Source: Oscillospiraceae bacterium (lineage in GTDB: Bacteria; Bacillota; Clostridia; Oscillospirales; Oscillospiraceae). Taken from it: 9,976 bases of DNA. Of this stretch, positions 1 to 6,264 are shown in pieces (position 1 is the stretch's first letter; each line of letters opens with the position of its first letter). The stretch spans positions 1 through 9,976 of the forward strand of contig JAEDKW010000037.1 of NCBI GenBank assembly GCA_016295615.1. The letters run 5' to 3'. A model generated the notes under the pieces. It was not told where the DNA came from. It saw only the letters and a program-made list of their open reading frames with translations, and searched no databases. The translations under genes were made by a program, and so were the position numbers.

Positions 1-2415
1 GTCAAACGCGATCTCCAGCAGCGCGTCGCCGCCCATCGGCGTGACGGAAAGGACCATGCCGTTGCCAAACGCCTTATGGCTGACCTGATCGCCGGCATTG
101 AGCTTCAGAAGCGCCGGTGAAGCGACGGGCTTCGGAGCAACGGATGACGGCTTTGCGGAGCTCTGCCGGCTCATCTGCGCGTAATCGCAGCCGGTGCGGA
201 CATGACCGCCGCTTGCCAGGCTTCCGCCATATCCGCCGCCGAATCCGGAGGAATACGAACTGCCGGCAAAATCATCGTCGGCAAAACCGTATGCGCGGCG
301 GTTCGGCTCAGGCTTTCCAACCCAGTCGGCATTTTCGCCGGGGATCTCCGCCAAAAAACGGGACGGCGCGTTGGGCGTCGTACGGCCGAAGAGCATGCGC
401 TGCCTTGCGTTGGTCAGCGTCAGGCGCTCGCGTGCGCGCGTCATGGCAACATAACAAAGGCGGCGTTCCTCCTCGAGCTCCTCGTCATGGCAGCGCGCAT
501 GCTCGCCGGGGAATACGCCCTCCTCCATGCCGACGACATAGACGCAGGGGAACTCCAGCCCCTTGGCAGCGTGCATCGTCATCAGTGTCACGCAGTTGTC
601 TGTCACAGCACTGTCAAGATCGGTGTAGAGCGCGATCTCATTGAGAAAGCCGGAGAGTGTCGCGTCCTCCGGATCGTTGGCAAGGAACGCGGCAATATTG
701 GACTTGAGCTCCTGCACGTTCTCGAGTCTGCCGCGGCTCTCCATATCGTTCTTTTCCTCCAGCGCGCGGACATAATTCGTTTTTTCGCAGACATGATCGT
801 AAAACTCGCCAAGCTCCATCGTCTCCGCCGCCTCGCGCATTTCATCGATCAGCGAGGCAAAGCGCTCGAGCTTGGCGCCCGCGCTCTTTAGCTCCGCATA
901 CTCACCGGCATGGCGCAGGATCTCGATCATCGGCACACCCCGCTCACCGGCGAGCGCAAGCACGGTCTCGACACTTTTCGCACCGATGCCGCGCGGCGGA
1001 TTGTTGATGATGCGGCGCAGGCGAAGATCGTCGCTGGGGTTGTTGACCACCGCAAGGTAGGCCAGCATATCCCTGACCTCGGCACGCTCAAAAAACTTCA
1101 TGCCGCCGATGATCTGATACGGCACGCCGTTTCGCTTGAAGGCATATTCCAGCGCGTTCGACTGCGCATTCATGCGGTACAAAACCGCATTGTCCCGCCA
1201 GGCTCTTCCGCGGTTATAGTCCATCATAATGGAGGAGACGACAAAGTTCGCCTCGTCCGCCTCATGAAAGACCGTTTTGATGAGCACTTTCTCACCCTTG
1301 CCGGCGTCGGTCCACAGGGTCTTCCCTTTTCTGCCGGTGTTGTTTTTGATGACCGCGTTCGCCGCATCCAGAATGTGCTGCGTGGAGCGGTAGTTCTGCT
1401 CCAGACGGATCGTGCGCGTACCGGGGTATTCCTTTTCAAAATTGAGGATATTCGTGATATCCGCGCCGCGGAATCTGTAAATACTCTGGTCGTCGTCGCC
1501 GACGACGCAGATGTTGCCCTTCTCACCGACGAGCTGCTTCATGAGAAGATACTGCAGCCGGTTCGTGTCCTGATACTCGTCGATGAGCACGTAGCGAAAC
1601 TTGCTGCGGTAATGATCGCGCACCTCTCTGTCGCTCTTAAGAAGCGTGACGGTATGTAACAGGATGTCGTCGAAATCGAGGGCATTCGCCTCGCGCAAAA
1701 CCTGCACATAGCGCGCGTAGACCTTTGCGATGCGCTCCTTGCGCCAGTCGCCGCTGCCGCTCCACCTGCGTGCAAAGTCCTGCGGCGATTCCATCGCGTC
1801 CTTGGCGTTTGAGATGACAGCGAGGATCTCACGCGGCGGAAACGACTTTTCGTCAAGCTCCATCTCCTTGACGATATCCTTAATGACGCGCTTTGCGTCG
1901 TCGGTATCGTAAATGGTAAAGTCGTTGGAAAAGCCGAGGCGGTCAATATACTGTCTTAAAATGCGGACGCAGGCGGAGTGGAACGTCATCGCCCACACGC
2001 TCTCCGCGCCGCGAATCCCGAACGATGCAAGCCGCTCGCGCAGCTCGCCCGCCGCCTTGTTGGTAAAGGTCACCGCCAAAACAGACCACGGCGCCGCCGG
2101 TTCGACCGCGCACAGACGGATCATCCGCGCCCGCTCCTCCGCGGTGGGATGCTGCGGATAGCTTTCGAGGAATGCAAGATCCTCCTCGCTTGCCCACTCC
2201 GGCACCTCCCCGCAGTCGCTGCCGCGTCCGTAGGTCAGCAGGTTTGCCACGCGGTTGATCAGTACGGTCGTCTTGCCGCTTCCCGCGCCGGCGAGCAGCA
2301 GCAGCGCTCCCTCCGTGGTCAGCACGCCTTCCCTCTGCTCCGGGTTCAGTTTTTGAAAATCCCGCGCGATCGCCGCCCTGCGGGCGGAGACGTAACGGGT
2401 ATGAAAATCGTTCAT
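1..2415 (-). CDS. pcrA: ATP-dependent DNA helicase PcrA (UvrD/Rep family, SF1A), C-terminal end cut by the window edge
   Basis: This is a 3'-5' DNA helicase/translocase for nucleotide excision repair, clearing of replication-transcription conflicts and removal of recombinase filaments. 805 codons are visible with no stop. All SF1 motifs are present: Q-motif region LNPEQREGV (about residues 23-31), Walker A GAGSGKT (43-49), Ia AVTFTNKAAGELRER, Ib TFHSACVRILR, DEYQDTN (279-285), GDDDQSIYRFRGAD (306-319), LEQNYRST (338-345), TMHAAKGLEFPCVYVVGMEE and CYVAMTRARERL. A Gly/Ser-rich linker leads to a C-terminal segment (LNAGDQVSHKAFGNGMVLS) typical of the PcrA C-terminal domain that binds RNA polymerase, so only a few residues are probably missing. 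The start at 2415 is supported by AGGTGA seven bases upstream (2423-2428). About 40 extra residues lie between motifs I and Ia (roughly 61-110), which I recall from clostridial homologues. The gene is divergent from the SOS operon starting near 2563. Confidence 0.97.
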   Translation of the reverse strand, partial: MNDFHTRYVSARRAAIARDFQKLNPEQREGVLTTEGALLLLAGAGSGKTTVLINRVANLLTYGRGSDCGEVPEWASEEDLAFLESYPQHPTAEERARMIRLCAVEPAAPWSVLAVTFTNKAAGELRERLASFGIRGAESVWAMTFHSACVRILRQYIDRLGFSNDFTIYDTDDAKRVIKDIVKEMELDEKSFPPREILAVISNAKDAMESPQDFARRWSGSGDWRKERIAKVYARYVQVLREANALDFDDILLHTVTLLKSDREVRDHYRSKFRYVLIDEYQDTNRLQYLLMKQLVGEKGNICVVGDDDQSIYRFRGADITNILNFEKEYPGTRTIRLEQNYRSTQHILDAANAVIKNNTGRKGKTLWTDAGKGEKVLIKTVFHEADEANFVVSSIMMDYNRGRAWRDNAVLYRMNAQSNALEYAFKRNGVPYQIIGGMKFFERAEVRDMLAYLAVVNNPSDDLRLRRIINNPPRGIGAKSVETVLALAGERGVPMIEILRHAGEYAELKSAGAKLERFASLIDEMREAAETMELGEFYDHVCEKTNYVRALEEKNDMESRGRLENVQELKSNIAAFLANDPEDATLSGFLNEIALYTDLDSAVTDNCVTLMTMHAAKGLEFPCVYVVGMEEGVFPGEHARCHDEELEEERRLCYVAMTRARERLTLTNARQRMLFGRTTPNAPSRFLAEIPGENADWVGKPEPNRRAYGFADDDFAGSSYSSGFGGGYGGSLASGGHVRTGCDYAQMSRQSSAKPSSVAPKPVASPALLKLNAGDQVSHKAFGNGMVLSVTPMGGDALLEIAFD

Positions 2416-2460
2416 TTCGGTCTCACCTTTTCGTCTCATTCGTTTTGATAAGCTGCCTGT

Positions 2461-2489
2461 ATTTTACCTGAAAGACCCACCACGGTCAA
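2461..2489 (-). promoter_or_regulatory. Predicted sigma-A promoter of pcrA
   Basis: On the minus strand, TTGACC (2484-2489) and TAAAAT (2461-2466) are separated by exactly 17 bases. This puts the transcription start near 2455 and gives a leader of about 40 bases before the pcrA ATG. A-rich DNA lies just upstream (around 2494-2515). The call rests on consensus matching and position only. Confidence 0.7.
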
Positions 2490-2506
2490 CCGTTTTTCAA
2501 AAAATT

Positions 2507-2520
2507 AGAAAATTTGTTCG
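2507..2520. promoter_or_regulatory. Possible degenerate third LexA half-box
   Basis: AGAAA-ATTT-GTTCG matches the Gram-positive LexA consensus CGAAC-N4-GTTCG except at positions 1 and 5, so one half-site is intact. It lies between the two divergent promoters, 17 bases upstream of the pcrA -35, with its centre 27 bases from that of the strong box at 2534. It may be an auxiliary LexA site, might bring pcrA partly under SOS control, or may be chance in AT-rich DNA. Confidence 0.3.
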
Positions 2521-2527
2521 ATTTCGC

Positions 2528-2556
2528 TTGACAAGAACGGTTGTTCGATTTATAAT
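2528..2556 (+). promoter_or_regulatory. Near-consensus sigma-A promoter of the SOS operon
   Basis: TTGACA (2528-2533), a 17-base spacer and TATAAT (2551-2556) match the sigma-A consensus at every position. The expected start is about 2563. Such a strong promoter makes sense only with tight repression, and both strong LexA boxes sit on it: one fills the spacer and the other covers the start site. It is the only promoter I see for the three rightward genes downstream. Confidence 0.92.
2534..2547. promoter_or_regulatory. LexA (SOS) box 1, inside the promoter spacer
   Basis: AGAAC-GGTT-GTTCG: both inverted half-sites GAAC/GTTC of the Gram-positive LexA (DinR) box CGAAC-N4-GTTCG are intact, and only the outermost base differs (A for C). 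It lies wholly between the -35 and -10 elements, so bound LexA would block RNA polymerase directly. Confidence 0.88.
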
Positions 2557-2562
2557 CATAAT

Positions 2563-2576
2563 CGAACAGAAGTTCT
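2563..2576. promoter_or_regulatory. LexA (SOS) box 2, over the transcription start
   Basis: CGAAC-AGAA-GTTCT matches the Gram-positive LexA consensus except for the last base, and the half-sites GAAC/GTTC are intact. It begins six bases after the -10 and covers the predicted start site. Its centre is 29 bases from that of box 1, so two LexA dimers could occupy nearly adjacent stretches of DNA. Confidence 0.88.
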
Positions 2577-2607
2577 AATGTAGTTTTTACTCTCAGGAGG
2601 TTTTGAT

Positions 2608-2727
2608 ATGGCTTCTTCTACTTTGTTTTTTGTTCTCATCGGTGTCGGCTTCGTCTCCGGCAGTCTGATGAAGGCGATCCTCTGGCTCGACCAGCCCAAG
2701 TCCCGTCATCCGCGCTGCGCCCGCTGA
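2608..2727 (+). CDS. Small single-pass membrane protein, 39 residues, first gene of the SOS operon (function unknown)
   Basis: I do not recognise this protein. The frame is supported by a consensus Shine-Dalgarno (AGGAGG, 2595-2600) seven bases before the ATG and by its place as first gene behind a LexA-controlled promoter. Residues 5-27 form one hydrophobic segment (LFFVLIGVGFVSG, then LMKAILWL) with a G14-xxx-G18 packing motif. The tail from residue 28 is polar and basic (K31, R33, H34, R36, R39), which suggests a cytoplasmic C-terminus. There is no cleavage site or enzyme domain. Small SOS-induced membrane peptides such as SidA (Caulobacter divisome inhibitor) and TisB (E. coli, membrane depolarising) give the closest functional analogy, though I see no sequence similarity to them. 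Its stop is six bases from the next start, so it may also act as a translational leader for the radical SAM gene. That it is translated is likely; its function is open. Confidence 0.75.
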   Translation: MASSTLFFVLIGVGFVSGSLMKAILWLDQPKSRHPRCAR

Positions 2728-2733
2728 GCCGGT

Positions 2734-4002
2734 ATGGACCTGCTGGAGAAGCTGACGATCCTGGCGGATGCCGCCAAGTATGATGCCGCATGCACCTCCA
2801 GCGGGGTCAGGCGCGGTTATCAGGAAGGAAAAATCGGCAGCACCTCGTCATCGATGGCAGGGTGCTGCCATAGCTTTTCTGCGGACGGACGCTGCATCAC
2901 GCTGCTGAAGGTGCTGCTCTCAAACGACTGCTGCTACAACTGCAAATACTGCGTCAACCGCTGCACGAACGACACGCCGCGCGCGACCTTCACGCCGGAA
3001 GAGCTTGCGGAGCTGACGATCGGCTTCTTTCGCCGCAACTATATTGAAGGGCTCTTCCTCTCCTCCGGCGTCCTGCGCTCTCCGGACTACACGACGGAGC
3101 TGATGATCCGCGCGCTGTCGATCCTGCGCAATGCGTATCGCTTCAACGGCTATATCCACGCCAAGGCGATCCCCGGCACGTCGCCGGAGCTGATCGAACA
3201 GCTTGGACTTCTTGCCGACAGGCTCAGCGTCAATATTGAGCTGCCAAGCGAAGCGGGTCTCAAAACGCTCGCTCCGAACAAGACGAAGCAGAGCATCCTG
3301 CGCCCCATGACACAGATCCGCGACCGCGGCGTGCAAAACCGGCAGGAGCTCGTCAAGTACCGCCATGCGCCGAAATTTGCGCCTGCCGGACAGTCCACGC
3401 AGCTCATCGTCGGCGCAACGCCGGACAATGACCTGCACATTCTGAACCTCACGCAGTCGCTTTACGATCAATACCGGCTCAAGCGCGTGTTTTACTCCGC
3501 GTATGTGCCGGTGGTAGAGAATACGCTTCTGCCCGCGCTCGACACCAAGCCGCCGCTCCTGCGCGAGCACCGGCTCTATCAGGCGGACTGGCTGCTCCGT
3601 TTTTACGGCTTTCGCGCACATGAGCTGCTCGACGAGAGCGCGCCGGACTTCGACCCCTTGCTGGATCCCAAGTGCTGCTGGGCAGTGCGGCACCCGGAGT
3701 TCTTTCCTGTCGAGGTCAACCGCGCCGATTATGAGGCGCTGCTGCGCGTCCCCGGCATCGGCGTTGTTTCCGCCAGGCGCATTCTTGTCGCGCGGCGCAC
3801 GGGTCCGCTGCACGCGGACGAGCTGAAAAAGCTCGGCGTCGTGATGAAGCGCGCGCAGTATTTTCTCACTTGCTCCGGGCAGCTTGCAACACCGCTCAGG
3901 CTTTCGCAAGGCGGCATCCTGTCGAGTCTTATGGCTGTCGAGCGAAGCGCGCTTCCCGCATCGCAGATGGAGCAATTATCTCTTTTTGACCAGGTCGGGT
4001 GA
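2734..4002 (+). CDS. Putative DNA repair/modification radical SAM protein (type linked to uracil-DNA glycosylase, TIGR03916-like)
   Basis: The protein has 422 residues, a usual length for this family. The N-terminal EKLTILADAAKYDAAC and the block CITLLKVLLSNDCCYNCKYC are characteristic. C66-x3-C70-x2-C73 should ligate the radical SAM [4Fe-4S] cluster that cleaves S-adenosylmethionine. Further cysteines at 20, 44, 45, 54, 67 and 77 could hold a second metal site. ATFTPEELAELT, NYIEGLFLSSG, FNGYIHAKAIPG, RLSVNIELPS and HAPKFAPAGQSTQLIVGA follow the family pattern. Residues about 329-380 contain a helix-hairpin-helix (LLRVPGIGVVSARRIL), a DNA-backbone-binding fold. The C-terminus carries QLSLF (414-418), the sliding-clamp-binding consensus. 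Substrate and product are unknown for the family; a DNA-base role is inferred from its association with glycosylase-type proteins. The gene starts six bases after the upstream peptide's stop with only a weak ribosome binding site, so translation is probably coupled. LexA control fits a repair role. Confidence 0.93.
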   Translation: MDLLEKLTILADAAKYDAACTSSGVRRGYQEGKIGSTSSSMAGCCHSFSADGRCITLLKVLLSNDCCYNCKYCVNRCTNDTPRATFTPEELAELTIGFFRRNYIEGLFLSSGVLRSPDYTTELMIRALSILRNAYRFNGYIHAKAIPGTSPELIEQLGLLADRLSVNIELPSEAGLKTLAPNKTKQSILRPMTQIRDRGVQNRQELVKYRHAPKFAPAGQSTQLIVGATPDNDLHILNLTQSLYDQYRLKRVFYSAYVPVVENTLLPALDTKPPLLREHRLYQADWLLRFYGFRAHELLDESAPDFDPLLDPKCCWAVRHPEFFPVEVNRADYEALLRVPGIGVVSARRILVARRTGPLHADELKKLGVVMKRAQYFLTCSGQLATPLRLSQGGILSSLMAVERSALPASQMEQLSLFDQVG

Positions 4003-4012
4003 ACAGAGGCTT

Positions 4013-4873
4013 ATGGCATGGCGCGAGATCATTTATGAATACGACGGCAGCTTTGACGGCTTTTTGTGCTGCATTTACGAAAGCTACACGCAAAAAGAAC
4101 GCCCCACCGCAATCCTCTGCGATGGGGACGATGAACCGGGTCTGTTTGAAATTCGCGCCGTTTTGACCGACCGCGCGCACGCAAAGCGCGTGTACCGCAG
4201 TTTTTTTAAGATCTCGCCGGACGTCGGGTCCTTCCTGCGGCGTGTTTTTCTCACCTGTATGGACGATAAAGAAATGGCGATGTATCGCTTTATTGTCAAG
4301 CTCTACCGTGATGGCGCCCCGCTTTTGACAAGGCTCTCCGACGAGACCTATCACCCATTGCTCAGGGCGGTGCGGCAGCTGTCAGGCGAGGCGGAGGCTT
4401 TGCGCGGCTTTATCCGTTTTTCGGAGCTGAGCGGCGTGCTGGGTGCGGAGATCGAGCCGAAAAACCGCATTCTTCCCATGCTTCGCAAACACTTCTGCGA
4501 CCGGTATCATAACGAAAGCTTTTTCATTTATGACCGCACGCACCGCGAAGCGCTGCTGTATGCAAACGGCGTGTCCCGCATTGTCCCTCTTGCGCAGTTT
4601 GAGATGGCGCCGCCCGATGAACATGAAGCAAATTACCGCCGCTTATGGCGAAGATTTTACGACACGATCGCCATCAGGGAGCGCGAAAACCATAAGCTGC
4701 GCATGACGCATATGCCCAAGCGCTATTGGAACACGATGACAGAGTTTCAGAAGGAGGATGATTTCATTCCCCGCTCGCAAGGCTCCGTCGAAGCCGCTCC
4801 AGCGCCCTGCGTTCCAGCCGCGACACCTGCACCTGAGAAACCGACAGGATGCGCGCCGTCTGCTCCTGCGTGA
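4013..4873 (+). CDS. DUF4130 / TIGR03915-type putative DNA repair protein, partner of the radical SAM protein
   Basis: This 286-residue protein begins with the family signature IIYEYDGSFDGFLCCIYESY (about 6-25). It contains LLRAVRQLSGEAEALRGFIRF and ILPMLRKHFCDRY, and closes its core with HMPKRYWNTMTEFQ (233-246). In other bacteria this domain pairs with the radical SAM family next to it, and in some is fused to a uracil-DNA glycosylase domain; no glycosylase domain is present here. Its biochemical role is unknown. I chose the ATG at 4013, 10 bases after the radical SAM stop, because the conserved N-terminus begins there; the frame is open back to 3884 but that part only overlaps the upstream gene. 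A short AGAGG precedes it. Residues from about 251 on are a Pro/Ala-rich tail encoded over the 3' end of the convergent sigF and not part of the family core. It should be co-transcribed with the SOS operon. Confidence 0.92.
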   Translation: MAWREIIYEYDGSFDGFLCCIYESYTQKERPTAILCDGDDEPGLFEIRAVLTDRAHAKRVYRSFFKISPDVGSFLRRVFLTCMDDKEMAMYRFIVKLYRDGAPLLTRLSDETYHPLLRAVRQLSGEAEALRGFIRFSELSGVLGAEIEPKNRILPMLRKHFCDRYHNESFFIYDRTHREALLYANGVSRIVPLAQFEMAPPDEHEANYRRLWRRFYDTIAIRERENHKLRMTHMPKRYWNTMTEFQKEDDFIPRSQGSVEAAPAPCVPAATPAPEKPTGCAPSAPA

Positions 4874-5474
4874 GACATTTGAAAAAGCGCAGGAGGATCG
4901 TCATTTTCTCACGCTCCGGCAATTCGTCGATCGCCTGACGCAGTGCGATTTTTTCCACCATGCTTTCTTCGGGCGAGTCGCCTGAGAGCATACTCTCAAG
5001 CGTCAGACCCTCGCCCGTTTCCTGCTGTAAGCTTTCCGGCGCGGCTGCGGCAAGCTCTGCCTGCGCGATTTCCTCGGCTGTAAAGCCGGTTTCCATTACA
5101 ATCTCTGAAATGAGAGGTTCGCGACCAAGCTCCGTTCTCAGTTTTTCCCGCGCATTGAAGACGGAGATCGCCTGTTCACGCAGACTCCGGGCGACCTTGA
5201 CCGCGCCGTCATCGCGAAGAAATCTTCGGATCTCGCCTGCGATCTTCGGCACGGCGTAGGTGGAAAACTGCGTACCGTAGCTGGTGTCAAAACCCTGCAC
5301 CGCTTTTAAAAAGCCCACACAGCCGAGCTGATAGAGATCGTCCGGGTCAATACCGCGTCCGTAATAGCGGCGCACAACGCTCCAAATGAGACCGTTGTTC
5401 TCCGTCAGCACCTGTTCGCAGGCACTCTCATCTCCCTGCTGCGCAGCCTCTAAAAGTGCAAATGTCTCGCTCAT
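4764..5474 (-). CDS. sigF: RNA polymerase sporulation sigma factor SigF
   Basis: This is the first compartment-specific sigma factor of sporulation. It directs forespore transcription and is held inactive by SpoIIAB until SpoIIAA releases it. The 236 residues show region 2 (DLYQLGCVGFLKAVQGFD, 46-63; FSTYAVPKIAGEIRRFLRDD, 70-89), region 3 (ELGREPLISEIVMETGFTAEEI, shown in part about 115-136) and region 4 with its helix-turn-helix (LTQEQTARILSVSQVQVSRL, 201-220). The start codon overlaps the spoIIAB stop by four bases (ATGA), the normal arrangement. The last 110 bases overlap the convergent DUF4130 gene and I see no terminator there. Identity as SigF rather than SigG rests on the upstream spoIIAA and spoIIAB genes. 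Confidence 0.97.
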   Translation of the reverse strand: MSETFALLEAAQQGDESACEQVLTENNGLIWSVVRRYYGRGIDPDDLYQLGCVGFLKAVQGFDTSYGTQFSTYAVPKIAGEIRRFLRDDGAVKVARSLREQAISVFNAREKLRTELGREPLISEIVMETGFTAEEIAQAELAAAAPESLQQETGEGLTLESMLSGDSPEESMVEKIALRQAIDELPEREKMTILLRFFKCLTQEQTARILSVSQVQVSRLERRALERLRRSLASGE

Positions 5475-5917
5475 CGGCGTCCTGACCGAATCGCGATCTT
5501 GCGTTTCATTGTCACGACCGTTCCCTTCTGCGGCTTCGAGCGAACGATCAGCGCATCCATAAAGCTTTCCATGATCGTAAAGCCCATGCCGCTGCGTTCC
5601 TCGCCGCCGGTCGTGTAAAGCGGCTGGCGTGCTTTTTCCACGTCCGCAATGCCGCAGCCCCAGTCGCGCACAGTGATCTCCAGCACATTTCCTTCAAAAA
5701 CAGCTGCACGGACGCTGATCTTGCCGAGCTCATCCGGATACGCATGGACGATCGCGTTGGTGACCGCTTCGCTCACCGCAGTTTTGATATCGCCGATCTC
5801 CTCAAGCGTCGGATCCAGCTGCGCGGCAAATGCGGCAACTGCCGTTCTGGCAAAGCCCTCGTTGACGCTGCGGCTCAAAAACTCCATGGCTATGTAATTA
5901 TTCGGCTTCACTTTCAT
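5471..5917 (-). CDS. spoIIAB: Anti-sigma F factor SpoIIAB (GHKL-type serine kinase)
   Basis: SpoIIAB binds and inhibits SigF, and phosphorylates SpoIIAA on serine. In 148 residues it shows the GHKL ATP-binding boxes: N-box SEAVTNAIVHAY (49-60) with E50 and N54, matching the B. subtilis catalytic Glu46 and Asn50 with a shift of four; G1 box DWGCGI (85-90); the lid region RQPLYTTGGEERSG (97-110); and G2 box GMGF (110-113). FARTAVAAFAAQLDPTLEEI (22-41) closely follows B. subtilis SpoIIAB, and R24 corresponds to Arg20, which contacts the sigma factor. It overlaps both neighbours by four bases, implying tight translational coupling so that kinase, target and sigma factor are made in ratio. I see nothing missing or unusual. 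Confidence 0.97.
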   Translation of the reverse strand: MKVKPNNYIAMEFLSRSVNEGFARTAVAAFAAQLDPTLEEIGDIKTAVSEAVTNAIVHAYPDELGKISVRAAVFEGNVLEITVRDWGCGIADVEKARQPLYTTGGEERSGMGFTIMESFMDALIVRSKPQKGTVVTMKRKIAIRSGRR

Positions 5918-6237
5918 TTTCCTTTTTCCTCCTCCAAGATGGGCACCATACGGGTGATTCCCGCGGCGTCAAAAACTTTTCTTGCCTGCGGCGGCACATT
6001 GCACAGCGCGGCGTTTCCGCCCAACGCGGTCATTTGACGCTGGGCGCGCACGGCAAGGGCGATGCCTGACGAATCCATGAACGTAACACCGGCAAAGTCC
6101 AGCAGCAGCTGTTTCGGCAATGCTGCGCCAAGCTTCAGCTCCATCTGCCGAATTGCCTCTTTCGCGTTATGGTGATCCAGTTCCCCGCGGAATTGAAGCG
6201 TATAGATCCGCTCTTTATTTGTGGAAATCACTTCCAT
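5914..6237 (-). CDS. spoIIAA: Anti-anti-sigma factor SpoIIAA (STAS domain)
   Basis: In its unphosphorylated form SpoIIAA displaces SigF from SpoIIAB in the forespore; SpoIIE restores it by dephosphorylation. The 107 residues form one STAS domain: LQFRGELDHHNAKEA (14-28), then LLLDFAGVTFMDSSGIALAV with the phosphorylation motif DSSG at 55-58, so S57 is the expected phosphoserine (Ser58 in B. subtilis). The start at 6237 was chosen over the longer open frame (to 6330) because GGAGG (6246-6250 on the minus strand) sits eight bases upstream and the conserved domain begins there; the longer version would run through the leader hairpin. Its stop overlaps the spoIIAB start as ATGA. Confidence 0.96.
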   Translation of the reverse strand: MEVISTNKERIYTLQFRGELDHHNAKEAIRQMELKLGAALPKQLLLDFAGVTFMDSSGIALAVRAQRQMTALGGNAALCNVPPQARKVFDAAGITRMVPILEEEKGK

Positions 6238-6264
6238 TTCGATTTCCTCCCCGAAAAATAAATG

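Noticed and set aside
202..1659. Two long rightward open frames (202-891 and 910-1659) opposite pcrA
   Set aside because: The helicase motifs on the minus strand are continuous through both; the rightward translations have no domain and no ribosome binding site.
2920..3975. Long open frame (351 codons) antisense to the radical SAM gene
   Set aside because: It mirrors a conserved radical SAM coding sequence in GC-rich DNA; it shows no family motif and has no ribosome binding site. It is a shadow frame.
4758..4985. 75-codon rightward frame preceded by AAGGAGG
   Set aside because: The ribosome-binding-like AAGGAGG (4751-4757) touches the ATG with no spacing and is itself DUF4130 coding sequence; the frame lies antisense to sigF and has no recognisable domain.
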